Shown here: positions 8,158 through 16,455 of the stretch, one piece after another
Numbering within the stretch: position 1 is the stretch's first letter
How the letters are laid out: each line of letters starts with the position of its first letter
Source of the DNA: an uncultured Muribaculaceae bacterium
GTDB lineage: Bacteria > Bacteroidota > Bacteroidia > Bacteroidales > Muribaculaceae
Direction: 5' to 3'
DNA: 64,000 bases
NCBI GenBank assembly: GCA_910584055.1
Contig: CAJTZS010000001.1
Coordinates: forward strand, 156,933-220,932
Made by a program: the position numbers and the translations under genes
The notes under the pieces: model-generated
Told to the model about the DNA's origin: nothing
The model's input: the letters and a program-made list of their open reading frames with translations, nothing else
Databases searched by the model: none

Positions 8158-8747
8158 AACAGCCGGAATGTCTTTCGGTGTATCGGAGTTACGCCGAGTT
8201 TGGCGATGGCGGCGCGGTGGGCCTTTGTTGGATATCCCATGTTCTGTTCCCACCCGTAGCCGGGATATTCCTCAGAATACTTCATCATAAGTTCATCGCG
8301 GTGTGTCTTCGCGAGGATTGAGGCTGCCGCGATAGACATATACGTTGCATCCCCCTTCACCACGGTGTGGTGCGGTGTTTGCATGTTCAGGACGGGATCC
8401 AGATAAGGCTTGAACTTATTGCCGTCCACGAGTATGTGCCCCGGTCGGACGGAAAGTCGGTCGAGAGCCCGCTGCATTCCGGCGATTGAAGCGTTGAGAA
8501 TGTTTATGCGGTCGATTTCCTCAGCTTCGACCATCACCACAGCCCACGCCACGGCCTGCGTCTCAATGATTCTGCGCAACTCTTCGCGTTTATGTGCGGT
8601 CAATTGTTTGGAATCGTTAAGTTCCTCGCATTGAAACCCCGGCGGAAGTATGACAGCCGCGCAGCTCACCGGACCGCACAGACAACCGCGACCCGCCTCG
8701 TCGCACCCGGCTTCCACCGCCCCCTCATACATGAATTCTCTCAACAT
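8154..8747 (-). CDS. rnhB: Ribonuclease HII
   Basis: Cleaves the RNA strand of RNA-DNA hybrids and removes single misincorporated ribonucleotides. The active-site motif GCDEAGRGCLCGPV gives Asp16 and Glu17; the third Asp is in HILVDGNKF near residue 107. ASILAKTHRDELM and the C-terminal YPGYGWEQNMGYPTKAHRAAI block are family hallmarks. 197 residues, normal length. It lies 13 bases after the AlbA_2 gene and is translationally coupled to the TatD-like gene. Confidence 0.96.
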   Translation of the reverse strand: MLREFMYEGAVEAGCDEAGRGCLCGPVSCAAVILPPGFQCEELNDSKQLTAHKREELRRIIETQAVAWAVVMVEAEEIDRINILNASIAGMQRALDRLSVRPGHILVDGNKFKPYLDPVLNMQTPHHTVVKGDATYMSIAAASILAKTHRDELMMKYSEEYPGYGWEQNMGYPTKAHRAAIAKLGVTPIHRKTFRLL

Positions 8748-8760
8748 AATTTTGAACAGC

Positions 8761-10140
8761 TTAAAGTGTGCTTATGATTACCCATATTCCATCATTGTCC
8801 TTTCCTTCGTGACTCAGTAGGCCTATCTTCTGCATTGCAGATATGTCTCGTTCTATGGTACGTTGGCTCACTGACAGTATCTCCGACATTCGTCGACCGG
8901 TTATTGTCGGAGACTCTTTGATAAGATTCAGTATTTTATGCTGACGTTCAGTGATTTTAGCCTCTGGCATGTCTCCGTCAGTATCTCCGACATTTGTTTT
9001 GTCGGTGGTAGCGAAGATGATAGTCTGGAATTGGGTAGGGGTGGACTTGAAAACAGGCTTCAGTTCTTCTCTGTATCCTTCCAAAGTCTTTGTTTCATTG
9101 CAGATTCGTGAGAGTCCGCTACCTCTTTTCTCCATATAGTCAAGCTGAGCCATTACATTAGCGAGCATTGGATTGCGTCTTTCAGAAGAAACGTCTGCGA
9201 TGTCTAAGTCCTGAATCAGCATACCATTATACATTCCACCCGGGGATGTTACGGTGAAACGGTCATCATATATATCAAGATGTACTTCGCCACCCATCAC
9301 CGTATAATCACGGTGGATGAAGTGGTTAACCATAGCTTCAAGAACTGCACGTTCTGCATATTCAGGTTTGTTCTTTCGTCCATCGGGCAGTTTCTCCCAG
9401 CCTTTCTTAGTGTTGGATTTCACAAAGTTCATAGCATCACGAAGAAGCATGAGGATGTTGCCTGTGAACTCTGCATCGTTGATGGCATCACCTTTTTCCT
9501 TCCCATCCCATCGTGTGCAGTATAGGCGAGATTGCCATAATGGACAATCATCGGCAAACAGTGCTCCTGCATTCGTAAGGTTACCTGTACTGGTTACCAG
9601 CCCGAACGATAATAGATACTTCTTATCCCATTCTTGTTTAGTACGGTCTTTGAAAGCATTCGCTATTATCGTGAAAGCATAGTCTTCAATCTTATAATTC
9701 GTATGAAGGGAATCGTAGGTTTTATTAGAACCTTTAAGTACCAAGCGTACCATTTGCTCTGCCGTGACAGGAAGACTTTCATCACCTATGCGAACAAAGG
9801 CTATGCGCTGACCATCACCGACGTAGTAATACGGCGTATAATGCCCAGCAATGACTTTGAGTTGCAATACATGTAAACCATCTATATTATGAGGGATCAT
9901 TTCAATCTCTGGTAGAGGATCCATGTAATCACGAATCTTACTGCTGATAACTTCGCAAACATGCTGCACACCATCAATACCTTTGGCAATACCGTCATTA
10001 TCTATACCAAAGAAAAGTGAGCCACCTAAACCATTGGCGAAAGCACTTACGCTCTTTAACCAGCTCTTAGGCTTCTTTTCTTCAAGCATCAATTTAAAAT
10101 CGTATGCGGTACATTCTGCTATCAGAGTCTTCAAATCCAT
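8761..10140 (-). CDS. AlbA_2 (Schlafen-type) domain putative transcriptional regulator
   Basis: An RNA-binding/regulator type often annotated as a RecG-like transcriptional regulator. The N-terminal AlbA_2 domain covers about residues 1-130 (FANGLGGSLFFGIDNDG; FVRIGDESLPVTAEQM). The middle resembles the RecG-related ATPase-like C-terminal domain (RAVLEAMVNHFIHRDY; FTVTSPGGMYNGM; MAQLDYMEKRGSGLSRI). The last 70 residues are a winged helix (QHKILNLIKESPTITGRRMSEILSVSQRTIERDI). A strong double palindrome lies 30 bases before the start, a likely operator. rnhB follows closely, possibly co-transcribed. The target genes are unknown. Confidence 0.8.
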   Translation of the reverse strand: MDLKTLIAECTAYDFKLMLEEKKPKSWLKSVSAFANGLGGSLFFGIDNDGIAKGIDGVQHVCEVISSKIRDYMDPLPEIEMIPHNIDGLHVLQLKVIAGHYTPYYYVGDGQRIAFVRIGDESLPVTAEQMVRLVLKGSNKTYDSLHTNYKIEDYAFTIIANAFKDRTKQEWDKKYLLSFGLVTSTGNLTNAGALFADDCPLWQSRLYCTRWDGKEKGDAINDAEFTGNILMLLRDAMNFVKSNTKKGWEKLPDGRKNKPEYAERAVLEAMVNHFIHRDYTVMGGEVHLDIYDDRFTVTSPGGMYNGMLIQDLDIADVSSERRNPMLANVMAQLDYMEKRGSGLSRICNETKTLEGYREELKPVFKSTPTQFQTIIFATTDKTNVGDTDGDMPEAKITERQHKILNLIKESPTITGRRMSEILSVSQRTIERDISAMQKIGLLSHEGKDNDGIWVIISTL

Positions 10141-10169
10141 TGTTATGATGGAACAGTATTTATCAAATA

Positions 10170-10203
10170 GTAAATTTACAATCTAAATAGATTGTAAATT
10201 TAC
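10170..10203. promoter_or_regulatory. Double palindrome, probable operator of the AlbA_2 regulator gene
   Basis: A perfect inverted repeat with 15-base arms (10170-10184 and 10189-10203) and a four-base centre AAAT. Each arm contains GTAAATTTAC, itself a perfect palindrome (10170-10179 and 10194-10203), so there are two identical dyad sites 24 bases apart. A near-match to the -7 element (TACTATTTG, minus strand, about 10172-10164) overlaps one site, so protein binding here would block transcription of the gene starting at 10140. Confidence 0.7.
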
Positions 10204-10248
10204 AATAATTATCGTAAAAATAATGAAGTTGTTTAGACTAATTTTTTA

Positions 10249-10437
10249 TTAAGTATCTTTCACAAATTAGTTATAGTATTCCAATATTTCTATCAGTTAA
10301 TGTATCTTTGGCGGCTTTTTGGTGCTTTCCGCCAAGTCTCGTCGGTCACTTAGCCCGCTAAGCTCCCTCCTCAACTCGCGGAAATCCCGCAAAAATCCTC
10401 TCAAATATACATTAACTAATTTGTAAAAGATACTTAA
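10249..10437. repeat. 189-base element with 25-base terminal inverted repeats, carrying structured motif copy 1
   Basis: The ends, 10249-10273 and 10413-10437, are inverted repeats matching at 24 of 25 bases. A second inverted pair, GTTAATGTAT (10295-10304) with ATACATTAAC (10407-10416), is nested inside. The centre holds a GC-richer hairpin motif on the minus strand. No open frame of note is present. It behaves like a MITE-sized, non-coding element between the lipoprotein gene and the AlbA_2 gene. Confidence 0.75.
10326..10384 (-). other. Structured hairpin motif, copy 1
   Basis: Read on the minus strand. Outer helix TTTCCGC/GCGGAAA (10384-10378 with 10332-10326), internal loop GA opposite TT plus one extra G, a second helix GTTGAG/CGAGAC with tandem G-A mismatches, a constant GAGGGAGC...GACCGA internal loop, and a terminal hairpin GCTTAG-CGGG-CTAAGT. 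It shares its layout with 42641-42703 and 63739-63796. It lies downstream of the lipoprotein gene in that transcript's sense. Confidence 0.7.
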
Positions 10438-10637
10438 CTCAAGTTTACCATGCAATTAACTTTAATAATTTCAACTATTAAAATCGATAAAACCATTTGC
10501 ATTTCCCGCATTCCGAAGGTGATTACCCCTAAGCATATATAACCACTTGTAACCACTTTTATAAGAAACCTACTTAGATTGTTAGAAACTTCTAATATCC
10601 TTACTTCACGAATATTTTTTACTTTTATGCCTTTAAA
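10438..10637. other. Gene-free AT-rich stretch
   Basis: Two hundred bases without a convincing gene, promoter or terminator. It contains a small inverted repeat TTAGAA-AC-TTCTAA and two copies of TAACCACTT. I see nothing else in it. Confidence 0.5.
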
Positions 10638-11078
10638 TTAGTATCGGCGACAGGTGACGACTGTTTCGGAGGATTTCAGTATCAGTTGTTTGCCGTCGAG
10701 TTTCACTATGTGGAAGACTACAGGGTTGGAGTAAATGCCCCACGACTGGAGCGCTTGCAGTTTCTCCCCTTCGGTGTTATACGGGAAGTCCATTGTCACT
10801 GTGGCGCCATTCTTGTCATAGTTGAGGTTGCCGGCTATTACGGCCCCTCCTTGTTCGTCTTGGGTGACATTCCTGAGGTTGACAACGTGGAGGTTGATGT
10901 CGATATAACTCCTCTGCGTAGGGATCCATTCCGTATCTTCTCCTAAGTGTTCGATCTTCATTATCTGCCATTGCGCGTCGAGTTTGCCGTTTATCGGTGC
11001 CTTGCGGCATGAACTCAATGAAAGCATGGCGGCCACTCCGCATACTATGATGATGAATGATAATATTTTTCCTTTCAT
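10638..11078 (-). CDS. Small lipoprotein, lipocalin-like
   Basis: The N-terminus MKGKILSFIIIVCGVAAML ends in a lipobox (LSSC), so the mature protein is anchored to a membrane by its Cys. The remaining 120 residues (LDAQWQIMKIEHLGEDT near the start; alternating beta strands; KLDGKQLILKSSETVV near the end) resemble the lipocalin-like lipoproteins common in Bacteroidales, whose ligands are unknown. The start overlaps the stop of the Wzi-like gene as ATGA (11075-11078), so the pair is coupled. It may assist or accompany the outer-membrane barrel encoded upstream. The assignment is by general shape only. Confidence 0.65.
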   Translation of the reverse strand: MKGKILSFIIIVCGVAAMLSLSSCRKAPINGKLDAQWQIMKIEHLGEDTEWIPTQRSYIDINLHVVNLRNVTQDEQGGAVIAGNLNYDKNGATVTMDFPYNTEGEKLQALQSWGIYSNPVVFHIVKLDGKQLILKSSETVVTCRRY

Positions 11079-12553
11079 CTCTTTTTGTTTTTAGGTCCGA
11101 ATAACCATCCGGTTTTACTTATCTTCAACATCGCTCCATAGCTGTTGCCGATCAGGGAACCGGCATCCATCCCGAAAGCGAGATCTGCCTGCCATCCTTT
11201 CAGCTTTTTCGGTTTGTAGTTGATTTCGGCCAAAAGGTTGAAGCTCGTTTTTGGTTCGGGGAACGGCACGTCGTATGTGCCCCAGCTTTTCTGATATGAC
11301 AAAAGCACACGGTATCCGAGTTCATCCATAGGTTGCCCTTTGAAACCGAGATGATGTCCCCACATGCGGTTGGATAGGAATCTCAACGTGTGGTTGGCAT
11401 TATATATCGGTGATATGATGAGGGGGTTTCCGATCCCCATGCCCCAGTGCTGCCAGCCGTTGTATATTGAATGGTTATAATAATTGTCTCGTCCGCTCAC
11501 CTGCTCGTTGATTTCCGGAGTGTGGTCCCAATACACGGAACCGGCCTGGTCCTTGTTGTAGATAAATTCATATACAGCTTCCGTGACCCATCTGTTTTTG
11601 GGAAATTTCGCCTCAACTCCCCACAGGCCATCCTTCCATGGATAGTCGAAGAAGAGCATCGAGTGATCCTCATAGAAATGTTGGTAATAGGCTTTCACGC
11701 TCCAGTCTGCCGTTTTCCATGCTAATGCGAAGTTCCAGCTTCCCAGCATATTCCCTTCAATATTGGTCTGTTCTCCATCCGGTGTGTCGCCACCACCTTT
11801 CATAGGCACGAGCGCCTTGACAAAATTTTTCCAGCCGTGGGGCATTTTGATCACTTTCCCGTTCTGATATGATTCCCCGCCAAACTGGGTTGCCATCTCA
11901 AGTCCAAGCTCGAATTCGAGAGGGAATTTTTTCGCGTTTCCTCCACGGAAGAATATCGCCTTGGAATGATATAGAGTGTTGAGGGTGTATCTTGATTTGC
12001 GGTCAACCCAGCTTTCAATCCAACGGTTGTCGGTAAATTTACCGTATGCTATGTATCCCTTTACGGCAAACCATCCCTTCGTGCCCCAGAAATCGGCGTA
12101 ATCGAATATCCCGACCCTCACCTGTGGTATGGGGCGTGCGTTTCCGGAATAGGTGAGGTTGCCGGTGGCGAGGTCAGAATTCGATATGAACCCCGGCATT
12201 TCCTTGCTGCCTGCCATGATGTTGAGGCAGCGGTATTTAGCTTCGGCAAAAAGTTGCTGCACCACGAACACCGAGGAGAATCTTGCTGCCACGGCAAGGT
12301 CTACGCCCGCGCCCCATGTGAAGCGTTTCGTCGTGTCCATGTCGTGGAAAGCTCCGAGACGGAGGTAACCGTTGTTCCTTTCTATTGAGGACAAACCATA
12401 TTGATTGTTCATCAGCCAGAAAGGCGTGTGTTCGCCTCCGGCCAGATTGATGCCTATTTCACCGTGATAGCGGATGGAATCGTTCCATTCCGCATATGCA
12501 GAGGGCGACGTTAATGCAAAGATGCAGAATAAAATTAGATATAGTTTACGCAT
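11075..12553 (-). CDS. Capsule assembly Wzi-family outer membrane protein
   Basis: Wzi is an outer-membrane beta barrel that attaches capsule polysaccharide at the cell surface. This protein has a signal peptide (MRKLYLILFCIFALTSPSAYA) and then family blocks: GEHTPFWLMNNQYGL near residue 38, long stretches of alternating aromatic strands, YYQHFYEDHSMLFFDYPWKDGLWGVE, and AGSLIGNSYGAMLKI near the end. The 492 residues fit the Bacteroidetes form (PF14052). It is coupled to the small lipoprotein gene. No capsule gene cluster is adjacent, so its exact polymer is unknown. Confidence 0.85.
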   Translation of the reverse strand: MRKLYLILFCIFALTSPSAYAEWNDSIRYHGEIGINLAGGEHTPFWLMNNQYGLSSIERNNGYLRLGAFHDMDTTKRFTWGAGVDLAVAARFSSVFVVQQLFAEAKYRCLNIMAGSKEMPGFISNSDLATGNLTYSGNARPIPQVRVGIFDYADFWGTKGWFAVKGYIAYGKFTDNRWIESWVDRKSRYTLNTLYHSKAIFFRGGNAKKFPLEFELGLEMATQFGGESYQNGKVIKMPHGWKNFVKALVPMKGGGDTPDGEQTNIEGNMLGSWNFALAWKTADWSVKAYYQHFYEDHSMLFFDYPWKDGLWGVEAKFPKNRWVTEAVYEFIYNKDQAGSVYWDHTPEINEQVSGRDNYYNHSIYNGWQHWGMGIGNPLIISPIYNANHTLRFLSNRMWGHHLGFKGQPMDELGYRVLLSYQKSWGTYDVPFPEPKTSFNLLAEINYKPKKLKGWQADLAFGMDAGSLIGNSYGAMLKISKTGWLFGPKNKKR

Positions 12554-12666
12554 TAATTAATGTTTAATGTGAAATGTTCAATGTTTAATGCCTTTAAATA
12601 ATGTTTAACGTGGAATGAACTTTGTGTCAAATATCATTAAACATTACACATTCAACATTAAACATT
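12554..12666. repeat. ATTAAACATT-type repeats in opposing orientation
   Basis: Left half carries AATGTTTAATG-type units, right half CATTAAACATTACACATTCAAC-type units, so the block as a whole can fold back on itself. It lies between the Wzi-like gene and the tRNA-Glu terminator. Confidence 0.7.
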
Positions 12667-12670
12667 ATAA

Positions 12671-12708
12671 AAAAGTTGAGACCGGCAATCGTAATGACTG
12701 CCGGTCTC
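12671..12708 (-). terminator. Rho-independent terminator of the rpsT/tRNA-Glu unit
   Basis: Perfect 10-base stem GAGACCGGCA/TGCCGGTCTC (12678-12687 with 12699-12708) with an 11-base loop. On the minus strand it is followed by AACTTTTTT, giving a terminator downstream of the tRNA-Glu at 12733-12804. Confidence 0.85.
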
Positions 12709-12732
12709 GGGGATAGGATGGATTTGGGGATG

Positions 12733-12804
12733 TAGTCCATAGCAGAGTCGAACTGCTCTTTAGAGAATGAAAATCTCTCGTCCTAACCGATAGACGAATG
12801 GACC
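12733..12804 (-). tRNA. tRNA-Glu (anticodon TTC), copy 1
   Basis: Cloverleaf read on the minus strand: acceptor GGTCCAT/ATGGACT, D arm GTCTATCGGTTAGGAC, anticodon stem AGAGA/TCTCT with loop TTTTCAT (anticodon TTC), and T arm AGCAG-TTCGACT-CTGCT. The first pair is G-U. The 3' CCA is not encoded (ACA follows the acceptor stem). The body is identical to the second copy at 13149-13223. Confidence 0.95.
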
Positions 12805-12860
12805 GACACAAATCTTGACCGCTGGCACCCGGAAGGCATCATGCGGCGGATTTTACTATT

Positions 12861-13112
12861 TTAAATTTTGTTGATATGCTTCGCGAGTGAGCTGCAAAGG
12901 TTGGCCGCCTTGTTCTTGGAGATGATATTCTTGCGGCCGAGACGCTGAAGAAGCGAGCTTACCTTGTTGTAAGCGGCTGTTGCCTCCTCTTTGTCGTTCA
13001 TTCTACGAACGCGACGCACGGCATTGCGTGCTGTTTTAGCCCAGTAGCGGTTCTCAAGTCTCCTTTTCTCCGACTGGCGAATTCTTTTTAATGACGATTT
13101 ATGATTTGCCAT
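12861..13112 (-). CDS. rpsT: 30S ribosomal protein S20
   Basis: Small basic protein that binds 16S rRNA early in 30S assembly. MANHKSSLKRIRQSEKRRLENRYWAKTARNAVRRVR is the usual N-terminal helix, and the protein ends with SKNKAANLCSSLAKHINKI; 83 residues is normal. It lies between two tRNA-Glu genes on the same strand, so all three probably form one transcript ending at the terminator at 12671-12708. Confidence 0.97.
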   Translation of the reverse strand: MANHKSSLKRIRQSEKRRLENRYWAKTARNAVRRVRRMNDKEEATAAYNKVSSLLQRLGRKNIISKNKAANLCSSLAKHINKI

Positions 13113-13148
13113 TGTTAAAAATTTCTTTTCTTTGTTCTGTTAATAAAT

Positions 13149-13223
13149 TGGTAGCCCATAGCAGAGTCGAACTGCTCTTTAGAGAATGAAAATCTCTCGT
13201 CCTAACCGATAGACGAATGGGCC
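13149..13223 (-). tRNA. tRNA-Glu (anticodon TTC), copy 2
   Basis: Same body as the copy at 12733-12804 except in the acceptor stem, GGCCCAT/ATGGGCT. The third pair is C-G here and T-A there, a compensated change. The 3' end ACCA is encoded (13152-13149). Anticodon loop TTTTCAT gives TTC. Confidence 0.95.
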
Positions 13224-13339
13224 ACGGTAAGCAACTGCACCGCCTGTCTGATTCAATGCGTCAAGACATTAAGCGCATTTTGCGACTGCAAAGGTAATAA
13301 TTCTTTTTGATTTAGCCAAAAATTCACAAAATATTTTAT

Positions 13340-13347
13340 TAATTTTG
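13340..13347 (+). promoter_or_regulatory. Candidate -7 element for the nucleoside kinase operon
   Basis: TAATTTTG matches TAnnTTTG, 33 bases before the ATG at 13381. No good TTTG lies 19-21 bases upstream, so the -33 part is weak. Confidence 0.45.
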
Positions 13348-13380
13348 CAGTAAACCCTCTTGATTCTCCTCTGAATTGGT

Positions 13381-15060
13381 ATGAATACAATCAAAATCTT
13401 CTGCGAAAATACTGACAGCCATATCGAAGTCGCCGGTGGAACTTCACTGCTCGATATTGCCGGAGAATTAGGCTCCAAACTCGATTTCGACCCGATTTGC
13501 GCATTGGTCAACAATAAGGCGGAAGCCCTAAGCTATCCGCTTTTCTCTCCGAAACGCATAGAGTTCCTGTCGGCATGTTCGTCGATAGGTCGCGACATAT
13601 ACATACGCTCGTTATGCATGATGTTGTATAAGACGGTGTTGGAACTTTATCCGGGTTTGAAACTGAGGATCGAGCTTTCCATTTCAAGGGGATATTATTG
13701 CCGCTTGCTTGACGTCTCAGGGCATTCATTTCATATAGACGAGGATGGTGTTGAACGGATAAAGGAGGGTATGTTGCAGACTGTGGCTCAAGACCTGCCG
13801 TTCAAGAGGAAGGAGAAGCCGACCGATGAAGTGATTGAAATTTTCCGCGAGGAAGGACTTGAAAATAAGGTCAGGCTCCTCGAGACTGTAAACCATCTCT
13901 ACACTCCCTTCTATACATTGGGAGACACGGCCGATTCTTATTACATGCCGCTTGCCCCTTCCTCGGGACATCTGCGTGTGTTCGATCTGCGTCCGTACAA
14001 GAGCGGTTTCCTGCTTTTGGGAATTGACAGTGAGAACCCGAACGTTCCTGCAATACCTATTATGCAGGAGAAGATGTATCATGCCTGTACGGAGCATCTG
14101 AAATTCAATAAGGTCATAAGGGTGTCGAATGTGGGGGAGTTGAACATGGCTGTGGAGAAGCGGATGACCTCCGACCTTATAAACGTGGCGGAGGCGATGC
14201 ATGATAAACTTCTCGGACGCATCAGTGACGACATTGCGGAAAGGAGAAGTCGCGGAGATGCCGGAATCGTAATGATCGCGGGTCCGTCATCCTCAGGCAA
14301 GACCACGTCTTGCAAACGGTTGGCGATTCAGCTGATGACCAATCTGATTGTGCCCAAGATGATTTCGCTCGACGATTATTTCGTTAACAGGGTTGACACT
14401 CCCCGTGACGAGACCGGGGACTATGACTTTGAGAGTCTTTATGCCCTTGACCTCGAAAGGTTCAACTCTGACCTTGAGCGGCTGCTCGACGGGGAGGAGA
14501 TTAATCTGCCTACATATAGCTTTGAACTCGGAAAGAGGGTTGAGACAAAACGCCCTTTAAAACTTGAGGCTAATGACGTGCTTATAATCGAGGGTATTCA
14601 CGGATTGAACCCTGAACTGACAGGAACGATAGATCCGCGTCATTTATATAAGATTTATGTGTCTGCATTGACCACGTTGCGCATCGATGACCATAACTGG
14701 ATTTCGACTTCCGACAACCGGTTGCTGCGCCGCATTGTCCGCGATCATAAATACAGGCATATACCGGCGGAAGAAACAATCCGTCGCTGGCCGAGCGTGC
14801 GCAGGGGGGAGGAGAAATGGATTTTCCCCTTTGCAGAAAATGCCGACGCAACGTTCAATTCCTCCCTGATATTCGAACTTGGGGTCATGAAGGAGTATGC
14901 GGAGCCGTTGTTGCGGGGAGTGCCACACGGGCAGAAACAGTATGCCGTGGCAAACCGCCTGCTTAAATTCCTCGATCTCTTCAAGGCGATTCCTGCCGAC
15001 CAGGTGCCCTTGACATCGCTTTTGCGTGAATTTCTGGGGGGCTCGTCGTTTCATTATTAA
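13381..15060 (+). CDS. Nucleoside (uridine-type) kinase with TGS/ThrRS-like N-terminal region
   Basis: Probably phosphorylates uridine/cytidine for pyrimidine salvage. The first 60 residues look like a TGS domain (IEVAGGTSLLDIAGEL). Residues about 60-230 resemble the second N-terminal domain of threonyl-tRNA synthetase, a fusion seen in Bacteroidetes and some other phyla. The kinase domain starts at the P-loop GPSSSGKTTSCKRL (Gly301) and has SLDDYFV, ETGDYDFESLYALD and LIIEGIHGLNPELT as in phosphoribulokinase/uridine kinases. 559 residues. First gene of a run of closely spaced plus-strand genes (mgtE is 15 bases on). What the fused N-terminus does is not known. Confidence 0.88.
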   Translation: MNTIKIFCENTDSHIEVAGGTSLLDIAGELGSKLDFDPICALVNNKAEALSYPLFSPKRIEFLSACSSIGRDIYIRSLCMMLYKTVLELYPGLKLRIELSISRGYYCRLLDVSGHSFHIDEDGVERIKEGMLQTVAQDLPFKRKEKPTDEVIEIFREEGLENKVRLLETVNHLYTPFYTLGDTADSYYMPLAPSSGHLRVFDLRPYKSGFLLLGIDSENPNVPAIPIMQEKMYHACTEHLKFNKVIRVSNVGELNMAVEKRMTSDLINVAEAMHDKLLGRISDDIAERRSRGDAGIVMIAGPSSSGKTTSCKRLAIQLMTNLIVPKMISLDDYFVNRVDTPRDETGDYDFESLYALDLERFNSDLERLLDGEEINLPTYSFELGKRVETKRPLKLEANDVLIIEGIHGLNPELTGTIDPRHLYKIYVSALTTLRIDDHNWISTSDNRLLRRIVRDHKYRHIPAEETIRRWPSVRRGEEKWIFPFAENADATFNSSLIFELGVMKEYAEPLLRGVPHGQKQYAVANRLLKFLDLFKAIPADQVPLTSLLREFLGGSSFHY

Positions 15061-15075
15061 TGATAACGGAGAAGG

Positions 15076-16437
15076 ATGAAAGATTTAAATGAAAAAGACA
15101 TAGAGCTGATCGGTGAGATGATCGAGCACGGAGATGAAGTCGGGGCACGAAAGATGTTCTCCGACCTCCATCCTGCCGATATCGCCGAGCTGTTTCAGGA
15201 TATGAGCCTCAAGGAGGCTGAATGGGCGTTCAACCTTATCGACGACAAGGAGAAGAAGGCTGATGTGCTGATGGAACTCGACGAGGAGGACCGCAAGAAG
15301 TTACTCGAAGGGATGGACCCTGAGCAGATCGGTCATTTCATAGACCTCCTTGACACTGACGATGCCGTTGACCTTATTCAGGAACTGGACGAGGAAGACC
15401 GCGAAGAGGTTATCCAGAATATCGAGGACATGGAGCAGGCCGGTGATATCGTTGATCTGCTGCAATATGACGAGGATACCGCCGGAGGTATGATGGGCAC
15501 GGAGTTGATTAAGGTCAATGAAAACCTGTCAATGCCCGACTGCCTGAAGGAGATGCGCCATCAGGCCGAGGATCTTGACGACATATATAATGTCTATGTC
15601 GTGGATGATGACGACCGCCTGAAGGGTGTGCTCCCTCTCAAAAAGATGATCACCCACCCATCGGTGTCGAAGATCAAGCATGTGATGGAGGCCGACCCTA
15701 TGTCGGTCAGGGCGGATATGCCTATCGAAGACGTGGCCATCGATTTTGAGAAGTATGACCTTGTGGCGATGCCGGTGGTAGACAGCATCGGGAGGCTCGT
15801 CGGTCAGATCACGGTCGATGACGTGATGGATGAGGTGCGCGAACAGAGTGAGCGAGACTTCCAGTTGGCTTCCGGTATCTCATCGGACGTAGATGCCGAT
15901 GACTCTGTAATGGCTCAGACAAAGGCGCGTTTGCCGTGGTTGCTTATAGGAATTGCCGGAGGTATACTCAGTTCTTTGATTCTTTCCGGTTTCGAGGCGC
16001 AACTTGCCGCTCTTACCGCTCTTGCTTACTTTATCCCTCTTATCGGGGGAACGGGCGGTAACGTAGGTGTCCAGGCATCGGCTATCGTGGTTCAGGGTCT
16101 CGCCAACGGCCGTCTGGAGCTTAAAGAGTTCTGGAACCAGATGTGGAAGGAATTGCGCATCTCGTTGCTTAACGCCATAGTGATATCGGTTGCAGTGTGC
16201 CTGTACACAATCTTCACCGAACCGGGAGACTATGCCCTTATATGGACAGTGACGGCTTCCCTTTTCTGTATCGTGATATTCTCCACTGTGTTCGGTGCAT
16301 TGGTGCCTCTCACTCTGGAGAAACTTAAAATTAATCCGGCTCTTGCCACCGGCCCGTTTATCCAGATTACCAACGATGTCGTTGGTCTGCTGATATATGT
16401 GGCGATGGCAATGTGGATGTTAAACATTTTTCCTTAA
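15076..16437 (+). CDS. mgtE: Magnesium transporter MgtE
   Basis: Mg2+-gated inner-membrane channel. The acidic N domain covers about residues 1-130 (many repeats of the DEEDRKKLLEGMDPEQIGHFIDLLDTDDAVDLIQELDEED type). Two CBS domains follow to about residue 265, and five membrane segments make up the rest, including LTALAYFIPLIGGTGGNVGVQASAIVVQGLANG, the conserved pore-helix region. 453 residues is the usual size. Gap of 18 bases to mutS. Confidence 0.95.
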   Translation: MKDLNEKDIELIGEMIEHGDEVGARKMFSDLHPADIAELFQDMSLKEAEWAFNLIDDKEKKADVLMELDEEDRKKLLEGMDPEQIGHFIDLLDTDDAVDLIQELDEEDREEVIQNIEDMEQAGDIVDLLQYDEDTAGGMMGTELIKVNENLSMPDCLKEMRHQAEDLDDIYNVYVVDDDDRLKGVLPLKKMITHPSVSKIKHVMEADPMSVRADMPIEDVAIDFEKYDLVAMPVVDSIGRLVGQITVDDVMDEVREQSERDFQLASGISSDVDADDSVMAQTKARLPWLLIGIAGGILSSLILSGFEAQLAALTALAYFIPLIGGTGGNVGVQASAIVVQGLANGRLELKEFWNQMWKELRISLLNAIVISVAVCLYTIFTEPGDYALIWTVTASLFCIVIFSTVFGALVPLTLEKLKINPALATGPFIQITNDVVGLLIYVAMAMWMLNIFP

Positions 16438-16455
16438 TCAAATCACCTGATTATA

